From assembly GCA_021740025.1 (NCBI GenBank), contig JAIPAN010000098.1, positions 1-5,375 on the forward strand: 5,375 nt of DNA. Reading direction: 5' to 3'. Of this stretch, positions 1-5,375 are shown in pieces. Position 1 is the first letter of the stretch. Every line of letters starts with the position of its first letter. The position numbers were made by a program, and so were the translations under genes. The DNA comes from Sphingobacteriaceae bacterium (GTDB lineage Bacteria > Bacteroidota > Bacteroidia > Sphingobacteriales > Sphingobacteriaceae). The notes beneath the pieces are model-generated. The model made no database searches. It was not told where the DNA came from and was given only the letters and a program-made list of their open reading frames with translations.

Positions 1-2370
1 GGTATCTTGAACTTGTTTGAATTGCAATTTCACAATGTCTTTCAGTTCCTCTCGGTTTAGTGGGGTAAACATAATTAACTCGACTATTCGGTTTAAAAAC
101 TCGGGGCGAATGGTTTGTTTGAGCAATTCAAATAATTCACTTTTGGTTTTGGCTACCACTGCATCGTGGTTTTTCTCGTTGAGGGTCGCAAAATTGTCTT
201 GTATCAGGTGCGAACCAATGTTCGAGGTCATAATGATGATGGTGTTTTTGAAATTTACCAATCGACCTTTATTATCGGTTAATCGCCCATCATCTAGTAC
301 CTGCAGTAAGATGTTAAACACATCTGGGTGTGCTTTTTCAATCTCATCGAGCAAAATAACAGAGTAGGGTTTACGACGTACGGCTTCGGTTAATTGGCCG
401 CCTTCATCGTAGCCCACGTATCCGGGAGGCGCACCAATGAGGCGACTTACCGCATGGCGTTCTTGGTATTCGCTCATATCAATGCGTACCATGGAGTGTT
501 CGTCGTTGAATAGGAATTCGGCCAATGCTTTTGCCAATTCGGTTTTACCTACGCCGGTTGTACCTAAAAAAATGAACGATCCAATTGGTTTTCGTTTATC
601 TTGTAGGCCCGCTCTCGATCTACGAATAGCATCAGAAATGGCTTCAATGGCTTCGTGTTGGCCAGCTACTCGTTTGTGTAACTCTGCTTCCAAATGCAAG
701 AGTTTTTCGCGTTCGCTCTGAATCATTTTGGTCACCGGAATGCCAGTCCAACGGCTTACAACACCCGCAATATCGTCGGCAGTAACTTCTTCTTTAAGCA
801 TGCGGCTGTCTTTTTGGGTGGCTTCCAATTCTTTTTTCAACCGATCTACCTCGTCTTGTGCTTCTTTGGTTTTACCATAGCGCAATTCGGCTACTTTGCC
901 ATAATCGCCAGCACGTTCTGCTTGCTCGGCCTCTAGCTTGTAGTGTTCAATGGCCTCAATATTGGTGTTAATGCCATCTACCAAGTTTTTTTCGCCTTGC
1001 CAACGTGCTTTTACCGAATCTCTTTCGGAAGAAAGATTGGCAATTTCTTCGCTCAATTCCTTTACCTTTTTGTCATTATTTTCACGCTTAATGGCTTCAC
1101 GCTCAATTTCTAACTGCATAATTTTGCGTTCCAATTCGTCTACCGCTTCGGGCACCGAATCCATTTCTAAACGTAATTTTGCTGCGGCTTCATCCATTAA
1201 ATCGATGGCTTTATCGGGTAAAAAACGATCGGAAATATAGCGTTGCGATAATTCAACGGCGGCAATAATGGCCTCGTCTTTTATGCGAACTTTATGGTGG
1301 GTTTCGTAACGTTCTTTAAGCCCACGCAAAATGGAAATAGCATCTTGTGTATCGGGTTCATCTACCTGTACTTTCTGAAAACGACGTTCTAAGGCCTTAT
1401 CTTTTTCAATGTATTTTTGATATTCGTTGAGGGTAGTGGCCCCAATGGCACGCAATTCGCCACGGGCTAAGGCCGGTTTTAAAATATTGGCCGCATCCAT
1501 GGCGCCTTCGCCGCCGCCTGCACCTACCAAGGTGTGAATTTCATCAATAAACAAAATAATTTCTCCATCGCTTTGGGTAACTTCTTTAATAACGGCTTTT
1601 AATCGTTCCTCAAATTCGCCTTTGTATTTGGCACCGGCTACCAAAGAGCCCATATCCAAAGAATACACGGTTTTAGATTTCAGATTTTCCGGTACATCGC
1701 TTTTGATAATTCGGAAAGCAATGCCTTCGGCAATGGCGGTTTTACCCACCCCGGGTTCGCCAATTAAAATGGGGTTGTTTTTGGTCCGTCTAGATAAAAT
1801 TTGAATCACTCGGCGAATTTCATCGTCGCGGCCAATTACCGGGTCTAATTTTCCCGATTCGGCGTATTCATTCAAATTACGAGCATATTTGTTTAGGGCA
1901 TTGTAAGTAGCCTCGGCATTTTGGTCAGTTACCCGGCTGTTGCCACGCAGTTCAACAATAGCTTTTTTTAAATCTTTTTCGTTTACCCCACTGTCTTTTA
2001 AAAAGCCCGAAACTTTATCTCCAGCGGCCAAAATACCTAACAACAAGTGTTCTACCGATACAAATTCGTCTTTAAACTCTTTTAAATAGCTCTGTGCTTT
2101 TTGGATGGTGCTGTTTGCCGAACTGGCTAAATACACCTCACTTCCGCTTACTTTCGGAAAGGTCGTTATGAGTTCATCCAATTGGCTATCCAATCGCTTA
2201 ACGTTTACGTTTAGTTTTTTTAATAGATAGTGAATCACGTTTTCATCTACTAAAAGGAGTCCCTTTAATACATGTGCATTTTCAATAGCTTGTTGCTGGT
2301 TGCCGCTGGCTATTTCCGAAGCTTTTTGAATAGCTTCTTGTGCTTTGATGGTAAAGTTGTTGAAATTCAT
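1..2370 (-). CDS. clpB: ATP-dependent chaperone ClpB (C-terminus cut off by window edge)
   Basis: Cytosolic AAA+ disaggregase that threads aggregated proteins through a hexameric pore in cooperation with DnaK. 790 codons are read without a stop from the ATG at 2370 to the left edge; the family is about 860-870 residues, so roughly 75-80 residues are missing, including the usual sensor-2 GAR motif. Visible in order: a double Clp_N domain (about 1-145); first ATPase domain with Walker A GEPGVGKT (204-211), pore tyrosine Y249 in [13 protein letters not shown], Walker B LFIDEIH (catalytic E277) and arginine fingers in LERRF (R329, R330); a full coiled-coil middle domain (about 398-525), which separates ClpB from ClpA; second ATPase domain with Walker A GTTGVGKT (603-610), pore loop GYVG (Y651), Walker [10 protein letters not shown] (E676) and RPEFLNRI (arginine finger about 761). 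The residue after NRI is Val where Asp is usual. The start gives the phylum-typical N-terminus [17 protein letters not shown]. The next gene upstream is 138 bp away, so clpB probably has its own promoter. Confidence 0.98.
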   Translation of the reverse strand, partial: MNFNNFTIKAQEAIQKASEIASGNQQQAIENAHVLKGLLLVDENVIHYLLKKLNVNVKRLDSQLDELITTFPKVSGSEVYLASSANSTIQKAQSYLKEFKDEFVSVEHLLLGILAAGDKVSGFLKDSGVNEKDLKKAIVELRGNSRVTDQNAEATYNALNKYARNLNEYAESGKLDPVIGRDDEIRRVIQILSRRTKNNPILIGEPGVGKTAIAEGIAFRIIKSDVPENLKSKTVYSLDMGSLVAGAKYKGEFEERLKAVIKEVTQSDGEIILFIDEIHTLVGAGGGEGAMDAANILKPALARGELRAIGATTLNEYQKYIEKDKALERRFQKVQVDEPDTQDAISILRGLKERYETHHKVRIKDEAIIAAVELSQRYISDRFLPDKAIDLMDEAAAKLRLEMDSVPEAVDELERKIMQLEIEREAIKRENNDKKVKELSEEIANLSSERDSVKARWQGEKNLVDGINTNIEAIEHYKLEAEQAERAGDYGKVAELRYGKTKEAQDEVDRLKKELEATQKDSRMLKEEVTADDIAGVVSRWTGIPVTKMIQSEREKLLHLEAELHKRVAGQHEAIEAISDAIRRSRAGLQDKRKPIGSFIFLGTTGVGKTELAKALAEFLFNDEHSMVRIDMSEYQERHAVSRLIGAPPGYVGYDEGGQLTEAVRRKPYSVILLDEIEKAHPDVFNILLQVLDDGRLTDNKGRLVNFKNTIIIMTSNIGSHLIQDNFATLNEKNHDAVVAKTKSELFELLKQTIRPEFLNRIVELIMFTPLNREELKDIVKLQFKQVQDT

Positions 2371-2386
2371 AGTACCCTTAAACGCA

Positions 2387-2394
2387 CAAAAGTA
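2387..2394 (-). promoter_or_regulatory. Putative clpB promoter, -7 element (TAnnTTTG type)
   Basis: The minus strand reads TACTTTTG, a full match to the Bacteroidota -7 consensus TAnnTTTG, 16 bp before the clpB ATG. Transcription would then start near 2380, giving a leader of only about 10 nt. No good -33 TTG lies at the usual distance; the best candidate is a TTA about 23 nt upstream, so this half is weak. An AAGGG (2375-2379) ends 4 nt before the ATG and could act as a poor ribosome binding site. I see no CIRCE-type inverted repeat that would suggest HrcA control. Confidence 0.5.
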
Positions 2395-2448
2395 TTGCCA
2401 AAGTGTAGAAGGGCTACTAATCGGAAGTTTTGGCGTTTAAATTTAAAA

Positions 2449-2491
2449 ATAGCAGACGAAATGGCTGTTTTTGAAGGAATTAACCTGCTAT
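2449..2491 (-). terminator. Weak inverted repeat after the pyrE-SRPBCC unit, possible terminator
   Basis: On the minus strand a perfect 7-bp inverted repeat, ATAGCAG (2485-2491) and CTGCTAT (2449-2455), is followed by TTTTAAATTT. It lies between the SRPBCC stop and the clpB promoter, where a terminator would be expected. The loop is 29 nt and the stem is short and not GC-rich, so it is a poor intrinsic terminator and could be chance. Confidence 0.25.
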
Positions 2492-2508
2492 AATTTCCGA
2501 ACGGGTGC

Positions 2509-2910
2509 TTAAGAAAATAGTGCTTTCAGCTTGGTGGTTTGATGATCGGCAAGTTGCTGCAAGGGGCCGCTGGCCAACATTTTCAACATCATGTTTAATT
2601 CTGCAGAAATGGTGTGCGTAGCTTCGCTTGTACCGTTCCCCAAATCTTTTAGTTCCCATTTCAACTTTAAATCAAAGGGAGCTTCGGCCGATGGAATAGC
2701 CACGATTTCTTGATTGGGAATGCGGCTACTCACTTTTATAGCCAATTTTGCCATGTTTTGAATGGTAAAGGCAGCTTCATCGGCAGTGGAAGACCAGTTG
2801 TAAATATTCTCGGGCATTAATTGTTGGTGATTGTTTAAATCGGCCAAAAAGGTAAACACGTCGGCAATGGGTTTATGTAGTGTAACGGTGCTGCTAATAC
2901 TCGTATTCAT
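2509..2910 (-). CDS. SRPBCC (START/Bet v1-like) family protein
   Basis: A 133-residue soluble protein with no signal peptide or membrane segment, so probably cytosolic. The N-terminal pattern TVTLHKPIADVFTFLADLNN followed by LMPENIYNW matches the first strand and the helices of the SRPBCC fold, a deep hydrophobic ligand-binding cup. The middle PFDLKLKWELKDLGNGTSEATHTISAEL fits the later beta strands (about residues 79-106), and LNMMLKMLASGPLQQLADHQTTKL fits the long C-terminal helix (about 105-128). Length is normal for a single-domain member. Ligand and function are unknown; I recall similar small SRPBCC genes beside pyrE in Bacteroidota but know of no experimental role. The start lies 10 bp after the pyrE stop, so the two are almost certainly co-transcribed. 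There is no clear Shine-Dalgarno before the ATG. The fold assignment is firm; any link to pyrimidine metabolism is guesswork. Confidence 0.87.
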   Translation of the reverse strand: MNTSISSTVTLHKPIADVFTFLADLNNHQQLMPENIYNWSSTADEAAFTIQNMAKLAIKVSSRIPNQEIVAIPSAEAPFDLKLKWELKDLGNGTSEATHTISAELNMMLKMLASGPLQQLADHQTTKLKALFS

Positions 2911-2920
2911 GCTGATTAAT

Positions 2921-3562
2921 TTATTTTCCCCAAGTTTCTGGGTTTATGCGCCAATCGTCTAGTAATTTCAGGTCTTCAGCTTTTATCATTTGGTGTTCGG
3001 CGGCATAGCTAATTAGTGCCGAGTAATTGGATAAGGTAAAGTACGGGCATTTGGCTTCCTTAAAGTTCTCATCAGCTTTATCAAAACCATAGGTAAAAAT
3101 TGCAGTAAGACCTACCACTACACAGCCAGCATCTCGTAAAGCTTGCACAGCTTGTAAACTGCTTTTTCCGGTAGAAATTAAGTCTTCAATAACCACTACC
3201 CTTTGGCCATCTTTTACTTCTCCTTCAATTAAACTACCTCTACCGTGTTCTTTTGCTTTGGCTCGTACATAAATAAAAGGCAAGCCTAATTCTTGTGCTA
3301 CTAAAACACCTTGTGGAATTCCGGCGGTAGCAACACCGGCAATACAATCTACCGTACCAAATTGATCATGAATAAGGCTAGCTAATTTTTGACGGATGTA
3401 GGTTCTAATGCTTGGATGCGATAAGGTAATGCGGTTATCGCAGTAAATGGGAGATTTCCATCCCGATGCCCAGGTAAAAGGATTACTTGGTTGTAATTTT
3501 ATTGCTTTTATTTGTAAAAGGAATTCGGCAATCTTTTGCTCTATCTCTAACTGGTTTACCAT
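2921..3562 (-). CDS. pyrE: Orotate phosphoribosyltransferase
   Basis: Cytosolic enzyme that joins orotate to PRPP to give orotidine 5'-monophosphate, the fifth step of UMP synthesis. The 213-residue length is typical. The phylum-style block NPFTWASGWKSPIYCDNRIT (28-47) covers the N-terminal substrate region. The mobile catalytic loop is VRAKAKEHGRG (99-109), with R100, K104 and H106 at the positions expected to touch PRPP. The PRPP-binding signature is VVVIEDLISTGKSS (122-135), with the acidic pair E126 and D127. The start at 3562 gives the N-terminus normal for the family (MVNQLEIEQKIAEFLLQIKAIKL, seen as two parts: residues 1-10 and 11-23). It is the first gene of a unit with the SRPBCC gene. 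Its start codon is only 7 bp from the divergent NUDIX start, so its promoter must lie over or inside that gene. Confidence 0.97.
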   Translation of the reverse strand: MVNQLEIEQKIAEFLLQIKAIKLQPSNPFTWASGWKSPIYCDNRITLSHPSIRTYIRQKLASLIHDQFGTVDCIAGVATAGIPQGVLVAQELGLPFIYVRAKAKEHGRGSLIEGEVKDGQRVVVIEDLISTGKSSLQAVQALRDAGCVVVGLTAIFTYGFDKADENFKEAKCPYFTLSNYSALISYAAEHQMIKAEDLKLLDDWRINPETWGK

Positions 3563-3566
3563 AACA

Positions 3567-3574
3567 CAAATGTA
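3567..3574 (-). promoter_or_regulatory. Putative pyrE promoter, -7 element overlapping the NUDIX start codon
   Basis: The minus strand reads TACATTTG, a full match to TAnnTTTG, 4 bp before the pyrE ATG. If used, transcription would start at or within a few bases of the pyrE start codon, giving an almost leaderless mRNA. The same bases on the plus strand contain the NUDIX ATG (3570-3572). A TTG lies 12 nt upstream, too close for the usual -33 spacing, and only a TTA sits near the expected distance (about 20 nt). The match could be chance. Confidence 0.42.
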
Positions 3575-4172
3575 TAGAATTTATCTCAACGAAGTAAGGC
3601 TTCTTATCACCGAATCTGTTCCTGATATAGCGGAGAATCATCAAGTGCTTGAAGAAAAGGGCTTTAGCTTAGCTGATTTTTTTCAAGAAAAATGCTCTGG
3701 AAGCCTTCCGGAGTGCTATGTGTTGCTGGTAGCAAATGCCGAGACCTTCTTACTAGATGCTAGGCAGCAATTTAAATACATTGAAGCCGCCGGTGGCTTG
3801 GTTTACAACAATGAAGGTGCTTGTCTGTTTATTTATCGCCGAGATAAATGGGATTTACCCAAAGGTAAAATTGATGTTGGTGAGCTGCCCATTGAGGCTG
3901 CAAAACGAGAAGTTGAAGAGGAGTGTGGGGTAGTGGTTAGCCAGGTTAACGAATTGCTTGCCGAAACCTATCACCTGTATAGTTTGAAAAAAAAGGTGGT
4001 GTTTAAAAAAACCTATTGGTACGCCATGGCCGTTAGCGGAAAACCCGACTTGATTCCGCAGGCGGAAGAAGATATTACGGAAGCTTGTTGGCTCTTGAAA
4101 AATCAGTTAGACGAGGTGAAAGCGAATAGTTATCCCCTTATTTTAGATTTGGTAAAGGAGCAGTTTAAATAA
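3570..4172 (+). CDS. NUDIX hydrolase, substrate unknown
   Basis: A 200-residue cytosolic protein that should hydrolyse a nucleoside diphosphate linked to another moiety, using Mg2+ or Mn2+. The NUDIX box is perfect: G99, E105 and REVEEECGV (113-121) fit GX5EX7REUXEEXGU. It is preceded by AAGGLVYNNEG (73-83) and by the strand FIYRRDKWDLPKGK (87-100), both typical of the fold. The first 65 residues or so form an extra N-terminal part (MYRIYLNEVRLLITE onward) that I recall from Bacteroidota NUDIX proteins but cannot assign a role. The reading frame is open upstream to 3447, but I chose the ATG at 3570 because the longer version would run 116 bp into pyrE and because MYRIYLNE is a natural family start. 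No Shine-Dalgarno is visible and no full TAnnTTTG was found upstream on this strand. It is divergent from pyrE and overlaps coaD by 8 bp at its end. Confidence 0.94.
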   Translation: MYRIYLNEVRLLITESVPDIAENHQVLEEKGFSLADFFQEKCSGSLPECYVLLVANAETFLLDARQQFKYIEAAGGLVYNNEGACLFIYRRDKWDLPKGKIDVGELPIEAAKREVEEECGVVVSQVNELLAETYHLYSLKKKVVFKKTYWYAMAVSGKPDLIPQAEEDITEACWLLKNQLDEVKANSYPLILDLVKEQFK

Positions 4173-4626
4173 ATTCGAGTACTTCTTTGGGAACAAATTG
4201 GCTGATATCGCCTTTGTTGCGTAAAATATCGCGAACAATGGTTGAGCTGATGGATGAATAACCCGGTTTACTTACAATAAAAATACTTTCAATTTCGGGT
4301 ACCAAGGCATGGTTCATTTGGGCAATGGCTTTTTCGTATTCAAAATCAGATACGGTACGAATGCCTCGAATCATGTAGTTGGCGCCTATTTCCTTGCAAA
4401 AATTGACGGTTAAGCCACTATATGTTTGAATTTCTACCTTGGGTTCGTTGGCAAAAACCGCCTCTAGCATTTTTTTACGAGCCTCAATAGATAATAAAGC
4501 CTGTTTGGTGCTATTTATGCCAATACCAATTACCACCTTATCGAATAACGAAATAGAACGTTTGAGGATATCCACGTGTGCTTTGGTTACCGGATCAAAA
4601 GAACCTGGGAAAAGTGCGATTTTCAT
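4165..4626 (-). CDS. coaD: Phosphopantetheine adenylyltransferase
   Basis: Cytosolic enzyme that transfers AMP from ATP to 4'-phosphopantetheine to form dephospho-CoA, the next-to-last step of coenzyme A synthesis. The 153-residue length is standard. Visible motifs: the nucleotidyltransferase start FPGSFDPVT (6-14); the T/HxGH site, here T14-K15-A16-H17 with Ala in place of the usual Gly but the key His kept; K41 in NSTKQ; RGIRTVSDFEYE (87-98) with R87; and SSISSTIVRDI (124-134) for ATP phosphate binding. The start at 4626 gives the normal short N-terminus MKIALFPGSF. It follows rsmD by 16 bp, so it is probably the last gene of the DUF3822-rsmD-coaD unit, and its end overlaps the convergent NUDIX gene. 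The single Gly-to-Ala change is conservative, and the rest of the active site is intact, so I expect an active enzyme. Confidence 0.97.
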   Translation of the reverse strand: MKIALFPGSFDPVTKAHVDILKRSISLFDKVVIGIGINSTKQALLSIEARKKMLEAVFANEPKVEIQTYSGLTVNFCKEIGANYMIRGIRTVSDFEYEKAIAQMNHALVPEIESIFIVSKPGYSSISSTIVRDILRNKGDISQFVPKEVLEFI

Positions 4627-4642
4627 ACTACTAAATTGAGGT

Positions 4643-5197
4643 TTATTTATCAGATTCTAAAACGGATGTCGGCGTAAAAAAACTGAAGGAAGAAGAACCG
4701 TATACCCGTTGTTCTATAAACAAGGGATGACTCAGCTTTTTCATACTCGGATGTTCTACAATCAAGTAGCCGCCCGGTTTTACCAAGTTGCGTTCGAATA
4801 CTTTTTCAGCAATCTGATTGATTTGAGGAAAATCGTAAGGCGGATCGGCAAAAATAAGGTCGAATGGTTCGGTTTCTAATGCCAAGAACTTAAACACATC
4901 GGCTTGGTAGGTTTTAATTTGCTCCAATTGATGCTTTTGTGCCGTAGTTTTTAAAAAGTGCACACAATTGCGGTCGCGTTCTACCGAAACCACTTCGGGT
5001 ACCATTCGCGAAGCAAATTCTAAACTGATATTGCCGGTGCCCGAAAATAAATCGAGTACCCGAATGGCATCAAAATCGAATTGGTTGTATAAAATGTTAA
5101 ATAAGGCCTCCTTGGCCATATCGGTAGTGGGGCGTACCGGTAAATTTGGAGGAGCTTGCAGGCGCAAACCCTTTAGTTTGCCGCCAATTATTCGCAT
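4643..5197 (-). CDS. rsmD: 16S rRNA (guanine966-N2)-methyltransferase RsmD
   Basis: Adds a methyl group from S-adenosylmethionine to the N2 of G966 of 16S rRNA during assembly of the small ribosomal subunit. The 184-residue length is normal. The N-terminus MRIIGGKLKGLRLQAP followed by VRPTTDMAKEALFNIL (21-36) is the RsmD hallmark. The Rossmann-like domain shows motif I VLDLFSGTGNISLE (47-60), the acidic SAM ribose contact E73 in SVERD, D100 in YQAD, and motif IV DPPY (118-121), the N-methyltransferase catalytic motif. The C-terminal EQRVYGSSSFSFF (162-174) also fits the family. The start at 5197 overlaps the end of the upstream DUF3822-like gene by 10 bp, which suggests coupled translation; coaD follows 16 bp downstream. 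Confidence 0.95.
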   Translation of the reverse strand: MRIIGGKLKGLRLQAPPNLPVRPTTDMAKEALFNILYNQFDFDAIRVLDLFSGTGNISLEFASRMVPEVVSVERDRNCVHFLKTTAQKHQLEQIKTYQADVFKFLALETEPFDLIFADPPYDFPQINQIAEKVFERNLVKPGGYLIVEHPSMKKLSHPLFIEQRVYGSSSFSFFTPTSVLESDK

Positions 5198-5375
5198 AGG
5201 CTTAAGGCTGTAAGCAAGTAATACTGCTCGGGTGCCAGGCTAGAAAAAGTTTCTGAAACACGGATGAATTGTGTTTTATCGGCTTTTTTCTGCGTGTTGC
5301 TGTATTTGTACAAGCGTTCTAGCCAAGCGTTTTGCGCCATTCCAGATAAAGTCCATTCCGTTTGCTCCGTATCTA
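5188..5375 (-). CDS. C-terminal part of a DUF3822-like protein (start outside window)
   Basis: An open frame enters from the right edge and gives 61 residues, ending with TAA at 5188-5190. It includes WTLSGMAQNAWLERLYKYSN (7-26), FIRVSETFSSLAPEQYYLL (36-54) and a final ALSLCE. Two things support it as real: the other two minus frames stop soon after the edge, and it ends in a 10-bp overlap with rsmD, the compact linkage expected of an operon. I assign DUF3822 because that family sits directly upstream of rsmD in many Bacteroidota and because the ending has a similar pattern of a Gly-containing loop, an LYKY helix and a short hydrophobic tail. Function of DUF3822 is not known to me; an actin-like ATPase fold has been suggested for it, which cannot be judged from this fragment. 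Without the rest, the family call is moderate only. Confidence 0.65.
   Translation of the reverse strand, partial: DTEQTEWTLSGMAQNAWLERLYKYSNTQKKADKTQFIRVSETFSSLAPEQYYLLTALSLCE

Larger units (their letters stand above)
2371..2508. other. Intergenic gap between the SRPBCC gene and clpB
   Basis: This 138-bp gap is the longest stretch without a gene in the window. It holds the putative clpB -7 element near its left end and a 7-bp inverted repeat in its middle. The plus strand is open across most of it (2272-2493), but that frame runs into the reverse strand of clpB and its peptide resembles nothing I know. I see no tRNA or riboswitch-like structure here. Confidence 0.7.

Noticed and set aside
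1412..1419. TAnnTTTG match (TATTTTTG) on the plus strand inside clpB
   Set aside because: It is antisense to clpB with no gene downstream on that strand; most likely chance.
17..1804. Several plus-strand open frames of 60-116 codons opposite clpB
   Set aside because: They are the antisense of a continuous, well-conserved clpB frame and their peptides are Ser/Asn-rich without any recognisable domain.
2272..2493. 73-codon plus-strand open frame spanning the clpB start and the intergenic gap
   Set aside because: It overlaps the reverse strand of the clpB start and its promoter; the peptide has no recognisable features and no support from context.
3447..3569. 41-codon upstream extension of the NUDIX gene
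   Set aside because: It lies antisense within the pyrE N-terminal coding region; the peptide is unlike NUDIX proteins, and the ATG at 3570 gives a natural start.
4439..4639. 66-codon plus-strand open frame opposite coaD
   Set aside because: It is a shadow of the coaD frame with no domain of its own.
4849..4856. TAnnTTTG match (TATTTTTG) on the minus strand inside rsmD
   Set aside because: It is about 220 bp before coaD, lies within coding sequence, and such AT-rich matches are expected by chance in a window of this size.
4968..5213. 81-codon plus-strand open frame opposite rsmD
   Set aside because: It is a shadow of the rsmD frame, rich in Arg and Ser from reverse reading of conserved codons.
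1..5375. Search for a new system, mobile element, CRISPR array, tRNA or other RNA gene
   Set aside because: All but about 160 bp is covered by identifiable housekeeping or conserved genes; I saw no direct repeats, transposase motifs, tRNA-like cloverleafs or attachment sites.

Overview
The window looks like an ordinary housekeeping stretch of a Bacteroidota (Bacteroidetes) chromosome. Three things point there. The proteins have the phylum's style, for example a ClpB that begins [17 protein letters not shown] and a PyrE with the block NPFTWASGWKSPIYCDNRIT. The gene sets (DUF3822-like gene, rsmD, coaD; and pyrE followed by a small SRPBCC gene) are ones I recall from that phylum. TAnnTTTG promoter elements sit just upstream of start codons that have little or no Shine-Dalgarno sequence. 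I cannot place it below phylum level.

Layout, left to right. Positions 1-2370 (minus) hold most of clpB, the disaggregase of the Hsp70/ClpB system; its C-terminal end lies off the left edge. Positions 2371-2508 are the only real intergenic gap (138 bp) and carry the putative clpB promoter and a weak inverted repeat. Positions 2509-3562 (minus) hold a two-gene unit, pyrE followed 10 bp later by a small SRPBCC-fold protein. Positions 3570-4172 (plus) hold a lone NUDIX hydrolase gene whose start codon is only 7 bp from the divergent pyrE start. Positions 4165-5375 (minus) hold a compact unit transcribed in the order DUF3822-like gene (partial), rsmD, coaD. The first two genes overlap by 10 bp, the next two are 16 bp apart, and coaD overlaps the convergent NUDIX gene by 8 bp.

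Functionally the genes cover protein quality control (ClpB), UMP synthesis (PyrE), CoA synthesis (CoaD), 16S rRNA modification (RsmD) and hydrolysis of an unknown nucleotide-type substrate (NUDIX). No direct pathway joins them. Compact packing is the main organising feature, and it leaves the NUDIX transcript likely antisense to its neighbours at both ends.

I found no mobile element, CRISPR array, RNA gene, phage gene or defence-like gene, and nothing that looks like an undescribed system. The points worth a second look are modest: the overlapping divergent starts of pyrE and the NUDIX gene, with a promoter element over a start codon; short or absent predicted leaders; a Gly-to-Ala change in the CoaD T/HxGH motif; and an Asp-to-Val change in the second ATPase domain of ClpB.
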